From Viridibacillus sp050279675 (GTDB taxonomy: Bacteria; Bacillota; Bacilli; Bacillales_A; Planococcaceae), in NCBI RefSeq assembly GCF_050279675.1, contig NZ_JBNNUK010000019.1:5075-69074 (forward strand): a DNA stretch of 64,000 nucleotides. The letters are read 5' to 3'. The position numbers and the translations under genes were made by a program. The notes below the pieces were generated by a model. That model saw only the letters and a list, made by a program, of their open reading frames with translations, did no database searches and was not told where the DNA came from. This document shows positions 44,348 through 51,167 of this stretch, in pieces; position 1 is the stretch's first letter; each line of letters begins with the position of its first letter.

Positions 44348-44665
44348 ACACCCTCTTCTAAAATATTTTAAATTGCGAAATCCGCATCAGACTAACAACG
44401 GGAATTATTTTTCAGAATATAAAAACAATAACATTTGGAGTACATTTCTTCAATATGACGCATGATAAAAATATTTTGAAGATGAATTAATTTAATTTTG
44501 CAGAATGGTCTTCAACTAAGATGGATTACTATACTTGCTCATTTACTTCTTCGCTTTCTGAAATACAATTTTATACAAATTTAAATTTCCAATCCTCGAA
44601 TTATCAGTAATGATACCGAATTTCGCGAATATACATGTATTAATACTAAAAAGGAGATGGATCGA
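44348..44665. other. Gene-free intergenic stretch between divergent genes
   Basis: It holds the promoters of the two flanking divergent genes. A TTCGCGAA palindrome at about 44620-44627 lies 35-40 bases before the heme-copper-oxidase-like gene and could be an operator. Confidence 0.35.
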
Positions 44666-45043
44666 TTGGGTGCTAAATGGATTAAGATTGCTGTCCTGTA
44701 CTTCGCGTTAGGAATTGGTTATGGTCTTTTTATGCATTACACAATTCAGCTGAAGTGGGCTGCAACACATGCTCATATAAACCTTGTCGGATGGGTTTCT
44801 GCTGCTATCATTGGACTTATTTATTCTGTTTATAAGGATGCAGGCGAGACGACTTTGGCTAAGGTACAGTTTTGGTTATTTAATATTGGATTACCATTCT
44901 TATTATTGGGCATGATCTTTATTTATGTCGATGTCCCTCGCGGTATTATGGAGTTTTGTGTATCTGGTGGTGGCTCAGCAGTCGCTTTATCTGTTGTCCT
45001 CTTTATTGTAAACGTATACAAAAATGTAAAACCCCAAGCTTAA
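44666..45043 (+). CDS. Small cytochrome c oxidase subunit I-like membrane protein
   Basis: A 125-aa protein with four transmembrane helices. ATHAHINLVGWVSAAIIGLI matches the helix of heme-copper oxidase subunit I that carries a heme-ligand histidine; PFLLLGMIFIYVDV follows. Small proteins of this type occur in Bacillales, sometimes annotated as cytochrome c oxidase; they lack the copper site and cannot be oxidases alone. The start is TTG, nine bases after AAAAAGGAG; the ATG three codons earlier touches the site. A terminator follows directly. Confidence 0.75.
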   Translation: MGAKWIKIAVLYFALGIGYGLFMHYTIQLKWAATHAHINLVGWVSAAIIGLIYSVYKDAGETTLAKVQFWLFNIGLPFLLLGMIFIYVDVPRGIMEFCVSGGGSAVALSVVLFIVNVYKNVKPQA

Positions 45044-45052
45044 CTTTTCCTC

Positions 45053-45090
45053 CAAACAGATTCCAATCTCTTTTAGGAGTCTGTTTTTTT
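45053..45090 (+). terminator. Terminator after the oxidase-like gene
   Basis: AACAGATTC and GAGTCTGTT form a 9-bp stem with one G-T pair followed by TTTTTTT, ten bases past the stop codon. Confidence 0.85.
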
Positions 45091-45296
45091 GCTAAAATTA
45101 TGTTTGGCTAACCTCCTCATCATACCAAACCGCATTTGCTAATTCTTGACTCTATCTATTGAATGACAGCGAAGGTCAATGTTAAGTAGGAAGTTATTTG
45201 TGATTCCCAATTCAATCTACTATTCACTAAACTAATCCAAAAATTTCATTTTTGTGGTAGTTTTAACATTTAGCGAGCTTGGAGAAAGTGAAAAAG

Positions 45297-45416
45297 TTGT
45301 TTATTGCGCTAACTAGGATGATTGTTGTGTTAACTCTATTGTTTGTTGCGCTATCTGTGATGATTGTTGCTTTAACTCCATCGTTTGTTGCGCTAACTGG
45401 GCCCTTTGTTATTTAG
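45297..45416. repeat. Short 21-bp tandem repeat array (about 6 units)
   Basis: Consecutive 21-base units follow the pattern TGWTTGTTGCGCTAACTNNRT, degenerate between copies (GCGCTAACT, GTGTTAACT, GCGCTATCT, GCTTTAACT, GCGCTAACT). The period and the GCGCTA core are shared with the large array at 26.3-26.9 kb, though the flanks of the core differ. It is intergenic and has no gene frame. Confidence 0.8.
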
Positions 45417-45462
45417 CAGAATATTCATGTCCTAACCTCGTCCCAAATTCCGCATCACAATC

Positions 45463-45492
45463 AAAAAACCTCCACAGAAAAACTCTGTGGAA
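45463..45492 (-). terminator. Terminator of the 82-aa membrane protein gene
   Basis: On the minus strand CTTCCACAGAG pairs with CTGTGGAGG around a T-rich loop and is followed by TTTTTTG, within 20 bases of the stop codon. Confidence 0.85.
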
Positions 45493-45500
45493 GCCTATTT

Positions 45501-45749
45501 TTACATATTCAATTGTTTTTGTTTACATAGTGTTATTATCATACCACCTACGCCAATTATGCCAAATATTAGAGAGATGATGCTATAACTTAAAGCTTCT
45601 ATTCCTCCTATATCAATGAAACTAACAAATGTGTAGATGACGCTTATTAATGAAATAAGATAAAATACGTTGAAGATTTTCGAGCTTTTCAAGTATTCAG
45701 AAAGTATGAGTATAAAAGCTAGCACGCTGCTGGCTAATATAAAGATCAA
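45501..45749 (-). CDS. Small membrane protein (82 aa)
   Basis: Three hydrophobic helices (IFILASSVLAFILILSEYL, VFYLISLISVIYTFVSFI, ISLIFGIIGVGGMIITLC) with a short basic tail. Not recognised. The start is TTG after AGAGGTGG. It lies after the acyl-CoA ligase on the same strand, 120 bases away, with its own terminator. Confidence 0.6.
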   Translation of the reverse strand: MIFILASSVLAFILILSEYLKSSKIFNVFYLISLISVIYTFVSFIDIGGIEALSYSIISLIFGIIGVGGMIITLCKQKQLNM

Positions 45750-45871
45750 CTAGACCACCTCTTTACTTTTTTCATTATCATTATATGCAATTTTATATTT
45801 GCTTTTTATAGCGCCAATTATGAGTTCTTTTCATTGAAAATACAGCCTAATCTAGGTGACTGTTGGAGAGC

Positions 45872-47446
45872 TTAAACTTTCATACTTTCAATATGCTCAT
45901 TTCGTAAATGAACTTTTTGGATTTTACCCGATGCTGTTTTTGGTAATTCGTCTGTGAATGTCACACTTTTAATCGCTTTAAAATGAGCTAATTTTGAACG
46001 GGAGAAGTCGATGATTTCCTGTTCTGTTACTTCTGCATTTTCCCGTAGAACAACATATGCATGTGGTGTTTCTCCCCATTTCTCGTGAGGAATGGCGATA
46101 ACTGCTGCTTCTAAAATAGCAGGATGATCATAAAGCACGCCTTCTACTTCAATAGAAGAAATATTCTCACCGCCACTTATAATAATGTCCTTTTTGCGGT
46201 CTGTAATTTCAATATAGCCCCTTTCATCAATGGTTCCCACATCACCCGTATGGAGCCATCCATTTTGAATTGCTTCTAATGTTGCTTTCTCATTTTTCCA
46301 ATAGCCTTTCATTACACCATGACTGCGAACGACTATTTCTCCAGTTGCTGTACCATCATAAGGCACTTCTTCCCCGAACTCGTCCACTACTTTTACTTCG
46401 GCGCCAATCATCTGATATCCTGCTTTTACTTTTAAACGTGATTTTTCGTCATCTGATAAGTCACTGAACTGCGGCAGAATTCTAGAAATCAGACTTAGTG
46501 GTGAAGATTCCGTCATACCGTAAACCTGGATAAATTCCCAGCCAAGTTTTTGTTCCACTTTTTTGATAAAAGCATGTGGTGGTGCAGATCCTGCAAGGAC
46601 AACCCGTACCTTTTGATCAACGACAGGCTTATGCTCATCATAATATTGTAATAGTGAATTAAGTACAGTTGGTGCCATATGGACAATTGTTACTTTTTGG
46701 GCTTCGATTTCACGGAAAATTGCCTCTGGTGTGGCCTTCTTCAAGCAAATATGAGTCGCGCCATTCGCTGTATAATAAAACGGTGCACCCCAGCCGTTTA
46801 CATGGAACATTGGTAAAACATGCAAGTAAATGTCCTCATCTGTTACACGCAAATGATGCATCGAACTTAATGCATGTAAATAATTGTTGCGATGCGTCAG
46901 CATAACTCCTTTTGGATCCCCAGTTGTACCACTTGTATAAAGTAAACTGCAGACATCATTTTCATCCAATTCAGCACGTTTAACCGGTTCTGAAGAAAAT
47001 GTTGCTAACCACTCATCATAACCAATTTCCTCCGTAGCTTCTTCTTTATAATGCACAATAATATGCTCGATTGTTTCTAACAGGTCTTTGATTGGCAAGA
47101 TTAATTCATATAAATCTTGATCTACCAATAGTACCTTCGATTCACTATGATTTAAGATAAATAAATAGTCTTCTGGTTTTAATCGGATATTTAGAGGTAC
47201 CATTATCGCACCTAATTGGTATATGCCATAAAAGCCTTCAAGCATTTCTACTGTGTTAGAAGCTAGATATGCTACTCTGTCTCCCTTTACAACACCAATT
47301 GATTGTAATCCTCTTGAAAGTTGATTTACACGCCCTTCCAACTGGCGGTATGTAAATACTCTCCCTTCGCATTGCACAGCTTCCTTATCACCGTATAGTG
47401 TTACTGCACGATCAAGGAACTGCGATAAAACTAGTGGTACATTCAT
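45872..47446 (-). CDS. Acyl-CoA synthetase (AMP-dependent, long-chain type)
   Basis: A 524-aa adenylate-forming enzyme. LLYTSGTTGDPKGVMLTHRN (about residues 168-187) is the AMP-binding P-loop, QVYGMTESSP (about 305-314) motif A5, GWLHTGDVGTIDERGY (about 392-407) and DRKKDIIISGGENISSIEVE (about 413-432) the hinge region, and PKTASGKIQK the catalytic lysine near the C-terminus. It activates a carboxylic or fatty acid to the CoA thioester, using ATP; chain length is not readable. Unlike most acyl-CoA ligases of fatty-acid degradation, it has no acyl-CoA dehydrogenase genes nearby. Confidence 0.93.
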   Translation of the reverse strand: MNVPLVLSQFLDRAVTLYGDKEAVQCEGRVFTYRQLEGRVNQLSRGLQSIGVVKGDRVAYLASNTVEMLEGFYGIYQLGAIMVPLNIRLKPEDYLFILNHSESKVLLVDQDLYELILPIKDLLETIEHIIVHYKEEATEEIGYDEWLATFSSEPVKRAELDENDVCSLLYTSGTTGDPKGVMLTHRNNYLHALSSMHHLRVTDEDIYLHVLPMFHVNGWGAPFYYTANGATHICLKKATPEAIFREIEAQKVTIVHMAPTVLNSLLQYYDEHKPVVDQKVRVVLAGSAPPHAFIKKVEQKLGWEFIQVYGMTESSPLSLISRILPQFSDLSDDEKSRLKVKAGYQMIGAEVKVVDEFGEEVPYDGTATGEIVVRSHGVMKGYWKNEKATLEAIQNGWLHTGDVGTIDERGYIEITDRKKDIIISGGENISSIEVEGVLYDHPAILEAAVIAIPHEKWGETPHAYVVLRENAEVTEQEIIDFSRSKLAHFKAIKSVTFTDELPKTASGKIQKVHLRNEHIESMKV

Positions 47447-47814
47447 TCCTAAACACCCCTTCTATTTTATGTAATTATTACCATTTTACATTTGTTAGAT
47501 AATTCTGTCATCTTATGTTTATCAAAATAACATTTTATAAGTTAAACTCTCTACTAATTAGCTACTAAACAAATGGAATATAATAGTGATATGCTGTGCT
47601 AGTACAGGAAATGACAAAAATGTTTAGTGCTTTGAAACAACATTTGATACAGATTACATTATAAGTTTTTGTATACTCCTCCGCATGGATCATTTTCTCA
47701 ACATCGAATGCTTGAATTATGTCAAAGGGAAATATGTAACGGAGTATATTTAAAAGTATGAAACAAATAATAAAATTCGTACGAATAGCAAAGCAAAAAA
47801 AAGGAGGAATTATA
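47447..47814. other. Intergenic stretch between divergent genes
   Basis: No gene recognised in about 370 bases. It contains a perfect 12-bp palindrome ATTCGTACGAAT at 47775-47786, 28 bases before the next start codon, which could be an operator. Confidence 0.35.
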
Positions 47815-48489
47815 ATGATAATAAAATGTCCAAATAACAAAGTCAAAGGAGCGCGTTTGTCATGTCGACCACCTGGGGAAAGGTCAACTCAACCAACTGA
47901 ACCAACTGGAGTAAGTCCAATGCCATGGATGATGGTGCCTTGGTGTATACCAAATCCATCTCCATCCTCTCCTTGGGACATAATTGCTCGCTCACATCAA
48001 ATTCCAGCTGCAGCTGCAGGTACAAATCCGATATGGTCTCCTACTATTACAAATCCGATATTTCCTCCTCCTATGCCATATCCGATATTTTGGCCTCCTC
48101 ATATTCCAACATGTCCACCTGGGGACTTAGTAGTTGGAGGACGGTCTTTTGAAAGTAACGCAGAAGTTGTAGACATTACTCAAGAAATTGGTAAGAAATT
48201 ATCTTTAATTCCAGATGATGTACAACAAAAAATTTATGATTTTTGTTTTGATGAGGTAGAAATTCTGAATATACCTGAAAATGAAGATGAACTAGATAAT
48301 TTTATTAGCTCTACAATTAGTGAACTAAATCTGAAATTCTGTAATTCTGATCAGGGTAAAGAAGTTATTTCTGTAATCAATAATCCGGTTTCCAGAAAAG
48401 TTGCACAAGTTGTAGCAGGTGTTGCTATTGGTGTTATTATTGGTTATGGAGTGGGGGCAGCTGTTGAATATTACCATCACAGAATGTAG
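47815..48489 (+). CDS. Pro/Trp-rich protein with C-terminal glycine-zipper membrane helix
   Basis: A 224-aa protein behind a strong AAAAGGAGGAATTATA site. Residues 1-30 are polar with two Cys. Residues 33-107 are rich in Pro, Trp and Ile (SPMPWMMVPWCIP, PMPYPIFWPPHIP). Residues 110-190 form an acidic, probably helical domain (EVVDITQEIGKKLSLIPDDV). Residues 192-217 are one hydrophobic helix with small residues every fourth position (VAGVAIGVIIGYGVGAAVE), followed by YYHHRM. It probably is membrane anchored. I recognise no family; Pro-rich N-termini occur in spore-surface and cell-surface proteins. Confidence 0.7.
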   Translation: MIIKCPNNKVKGARLSCRPPGERSTQPTEPTGVSPMPWMMVPWCIPNPSPSSPWDIIARSHQIPAAAAGTNPIWSPTITNPIFPPPMPYPIFWPPHIPTCPPGDLVVGGRSFESNAEVVDITQEIGKKLSLIPDDVQQKIYDFCFDEVEILNIPENEDELDNFISSTISELNLKFCNSDQGKEVISVINNPVSRKVAQVVAGVAIGVIIGYGVGAAVEYYHHRM

Positions 48490-48597
48490 CTACTATAACA
48501 CATTCCTAATTATGAGCTTAGCCTTGACCACTAAGCCCCTTATGTTGCCTTTTATCATATAGTTAAGAGTTTTAATTGTATTAAAAAAGAGTGACTA

Positions 48598-48768
48598 AAT
48601 AAGGGGACTGGCCCAAAAATATAGACAAATAAAAAAAGCATCTTCGATTGAATTCGGGTTTAGATACCTAAACTTCAATTAGGAGGTGTTTTTTCTATGG
48701 GAACAAGTGTGAGTTATCCCTACGAAGTGAAAATGATGGCGATTGAGATGCACTTCTTTTTGTTCTAG
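48598..48768 (+). mobile_element. IS3-family left-end remnant with truncated transposase start
   Basis: GGGGACTGGCCC, an AT-rich stretch, AGGAGGTG and then MGTSVSYPYEVKMMAIEMHF before a stop after 23 codons match the start of an IS3-family OrfA (MGTxVSYPxEVKxxAIEM). The remaining transposase is deleted. A related end (GGGGACTGACCCC) lies at the right edge of the window. Confidence 0.65.
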
Positions 48769-48865
48769 GGGAAGTCTATCAAGCAACCAGTTGAATTGAC
48801 GGGCGCTATATTCTATTTAGTAATTCCATTCCCTTTAAAAAGTTGATATGAATGATAAAAAATAA

Positions 48866-48918
48866 GCCAAGAGTAGATCAACTCCTGACTCATTGCATCT
48901 ATTCTTAAGTTTTATTCG
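48866..48918 (-). terminator. Terminator-like hairpin after the 157-aa membrane protein gene
   Basis: On the minus strand AAGAATAGAT pairs with ATCTACTCTT around a long loop, followed by GGCTTATTTTTT, 12-60 bases after the stop codon. Confidence 0.5.
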
Positions 48919-48929
48919 TTACAAAATAG

Positions 48930-49403
48930 TCATCTCTTCTTTTTTGGATAAGCTAAAATCATTTTTGTAAAAATATATAGAAACAGCAAGACCAATGTTA
49001 GATGAATCATCGAGTTTGTTTTATAAAAGAGATTAATCGTCGTGTATAGTAAGACTGGGTATGTACATGCATACATAGCCATTTTCCAAAGCAGTTGATA
49101 TACGAGCTTCCTCTTTGCAATGGTTCTTATTAGTATTCCTGTCGTTGCAAGTACTGAAATACTCGTAATGCCTGTCAAGATGACTAATAGAGGGTATAAA
49201 GTGAAGACTAATAGAAAGGTTTTATCAATGTCGCCTTTTGCTATAAACTCACTTGCCATCTGTATGCCATTAGGAAGCGCAATTACAAAGTGCATAAGCA
49301 AAATATACAATAAGTAATCTTTCGTTTTGATACGATTTATTTGATAAACTGCCTTCTTTTTTGGTAATGATAAACTTACTTTAAATGTAGTAACAATGCT
49401 CAT
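48930..49403 (-). CDS. Hypothetical membrane protein (DUF1189-like layout)
   Basis: A 157-aa protein with four hydrophobic helices (LLYILLMHFVIALPNGIQMA, FLLVFTLYPLLVILTGITSI, LLWKMAMYACTYPVLLYTTI, LVLLFLYIFTKMILAY) after an amphipathic basic N-terminus FKVSLSLPKKKAVYQINRIK. The arrangement recalls short DUF1189 proteins, but the match is not firm. GGAG lies 13 bases before the ATG. Confidence 0.5.
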   Translation of the reverse strand: MSIVTTFKVSLSLPKKKAVYQINRIKTKDYLLYILLMHFVIALPNGIQMASEFIAKGDIDKTFLLVFTLYPLLVILTGITSISVLATTGILIRTIAKRKLVYQLLWKMAMYACTYPVLLYTTINLFYKTNSMIHLTLVLLFLYIFTKMILAYPKKKR

Positions 49404-49442
49404 TCGACTGATTTAACTCCCAATTTTAATTACTTTAAAATA

Positions 49443-49679
49443 CTATGATCTAAAATGATTAATAGCCATTATTCTCGCTGGTTGATCTGCTTCTAGTAAT
49501 TCATCTTCATGATAGATAGCTTCAATTGGGCATACTGTTTCACATGCACCGCAATCAATACATAGTCTAGGGTCTATCACATACTGCTTCCCTACAGGTT
49601 TTATACAATCTACAGGACATACATCTAAACAAGATGCTGCTTTTTCATCCTGACACGCCTCTGTTATAACAAAAGCCAT
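49443..49679 (-). CDS. Ferredoxin with two Fe-S cluster motifs
   Basis: A 78-aa cytoplasmic electron carrier. Cysteines 9, 17, 21 and 25 (ACQDEKAASCLDVCPVDC) and 40, 43, 46, 50 (CIDCGACETVCP) fit the FdxA-type arrangement: the first cluster uses C9, C17, C21 and C50 and is usually 3Fe-4S or 4Fe-4S, the second is 4Fe-4S. CGAGGGGGAACG precedes the ATG. It follows ywhD by 17 bases on the same strand and is probably co-transcribed. Confidence 0.93.
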   Translation of the reverse strand: MAFVITEACQDEKAASCLDVCPVDCIKPVGKQYVIDPRLCIDCGACETVCPIEAIYHEDELLEADQPARIMAINHFRS

Positions 49680-49696
49680 TTTTCGTTCCCCCTCGT

Positions 49697-50212
49697 CTAC
49701 ATGAGCTGATCCTTCAATATTTGTGGACTTCGCGCCCAGTAATCTTCATTGAAGCGTTTCAAAAAGTGACAGAGTAATTGTTTCGACTTCGAATCTAGAT
49801 GATTCATGATCACATTACCCTTCATCGCCTTATCCAGCATATTGACTTGCTCGGGAAGGGATTTATAACCCAATTTGATGCGCCTTTCTCCTTTCGAAAC
49901 TAATACTTCACTAGCTGTACAACCTGCATAATATGCGCCACTACTCGATGTTTGCATAGCAATCCAGACAATCCAATAAGCAAAATAATCATCCCCCGCA
50001 TGCTCACGATTTGGTGCAAAACGCACTTTTTTCTCAATCCGACTTCTCCCATGTAATGCTTCCATATCTATAAAAACGTCTTCACGCTCTACATCAATAA
50101 TGACTGGTGTAATATTATTTAAATCGAGTGTCCCTACACCAAAACCACCATCACCATTCGTTGAATCACTACTTAAAATGTTAAACTGTACCTTTTTCTT
50201 AATTGGTTCCAT
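49697..50212 (-). CDS. ywhD: YwhD family protein
   Basis: A 171-aa protein with the YwhD pattern: VQFNILSSDSTNGDGGFGVG near the N-terminus, LHGRSRIEKKVRF, GAYYAGCTASEVLV, GYKSLPEQVNMLDKAMKG and NHLDSKSKQLLCHFLKRFN. Function is unknown across Bacillales; the family is soluble. GAGAGGGGCAGGG precedes the ATG. The ferredoxin gene follows at 17 bases, an arrangement that would suit an Fe-S or redox role but does not prove one. Confidence 0.88.
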   Translation of the reverse strand: MEPIKKKVQFNILSSDSTNGDGGFGVGTLDLNNITPVIIDVEREDVFIDMEALHGRSRIEKKVRFAPNREHAGDDYFAYWIVWIAMQTSSSGAYYAGCTASEVLVSKGERRIKLGYKSLPEQVNMLDKAMKGNVIMNHLDSKSKQLLCHFLKRFNEDYWARSPQILKDQLM

Positions 50213-50412
50213 ATCCCTGCCCCTCTCTCAAAAATGATAAAATCATTAAGAGCTACGACTGCTTCTATTCATTACTTGATTGATACGTTTAATATAAAGA
50301 TTCTAAAGTCAACTAGCAATACAATCTAGCAAAGTTCATTCAATAGTCTGAGTGTTGGTTTGGAAGTAAATTTGATTAAAATCAACTCTAAAAATCACGA
50401 TTTATAGTAAAT

Positions 50413-50450
50413 AAAAAGAAAGCATTAATTGATCAAAATGCTTTCTTTTC
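50413..50450. terminator. Bidirectional terminator
   Basis: AGAAAGCATT and AATGCTTTCT form a 10-bp stem with a 10-base loop, A-run on the left and TTTC on the right. It separates the 92-aa protein gene from ywhD; on the minus strand it follows the former by about 90 bases. Confidence 0.75.
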
Positions 50451-50536
50451 TGGTAATTTAATATACAGTTTGGAAAAAAGTTTGATTTTTTAGTAGCTCT
50501 TCTTCAATGAAATCCCCGTTAATTGAAATTAGAAAA

Positions 50537-50815
50537 TTACGCTTTTATCTGTTTATTAAGAAATAACAACAGCTTTTTTTGCGCTTCTTTACTACGAATT
50601 ATTTTTCTAACACGAATTGTACTTTGTAAATAACGTCTAACTTTTTTACTTACAAAAAACAAACGGTGATATCTTTCATCTTCGTATATATTCTTAAACC
50701 AATCATGTTGTTTTAAGAGTTCAATATTTTGGTCAATTTTTTTCGTATTTAAAGATCCACTATATCCAATACCGCCAAATAATCCAGCAATAAATTCTAA
50801 CAAAAAACTGATCAT
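50537..50815 (-). CDS. Hypothetical small protein (92 aa)
   Basis: An N-terminal hydrophobic helix with small residues (MISFLLEFIAGLFGGIGYSG) is followed by a strongly basic helical region (KVRRYLQSTIRVRKIIRSKE). It is probably membrane-attached with a positively charged cytoplasmic part. Not recognised. AAGGGGATAAGAG precedes the ATG. Confidence 0.6.
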   Translation of the reverse strand: MISFLLEFIAGLFGGIGYSGSLNTKKIDQNIELLKQHDWFKNIYEDERYHRLFFVSKKVRRYLQSTIRVRKIIRSKEAQKKLLLFLNKQIKA

Positions 50816-50928
50816 ACTTACTCTTATCCCCTTCTACTTTTGAGAATTCTGAGATAATTATTACTAACTTTTTTAAGTAACCTACCTCAAAACTGATATT
50901 ATATATTTCGTAGTAAAATTGGTCAAAA

Positions 50929-50962
50929 AAAACACACCCTCTTAACTAGAGGATGTGTTTTA
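50929..50962. terminator. Bidirectional terminator-like hairpin
   Basis: AAAACACACCCTC and GAGGATGTGTTTT form a 12-13 bp stem with one mismatch and an A-run on the left. It lies between two divergent genes with no gene ending at it, so its client is unclear. Confidence 0.6.
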
Positions 50963-51067
50963 CGTTCACTTAGTATATGTTATCGCAAAAAAGCATTAAA
51001 AATCTACAAACATAAAAATCAAGTCCAACACATTGATAAAAATGAGAACCTGTGGTAAATTTATATA

Positions 51068-51102
51068 GATATACTCTTAAAAATAATAAAGAGTAGTATA
51101 TC
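51068..51102 (+). promoter_or_regulatory. Inverted repeat upstream of helD
   Basis: GATATACTCTT (51068-51078) and AAGAGTAGTATATC (51089-51102) form an interrupted palindrome 65 bases before the helD start. It may be an operator or a hairpin in the leader; the following CCCTATTTT is only a weak T-run. Confidence 0.45.
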
Positions 51103-51167
51103 CCTATTTTAAATTATACAACATATTTTTTCGTTTGTCAAATCCATTTTTTTAAGGAGTGGTTGCT

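Noticed and set aside
47565..47846. 93-codon minus-strand frame
   Set aside because: It overlaps the start of the Pro-rich protein gene, has an Ile/Phe/Cys-heavy composition typical of antisense frames, and no binding site.
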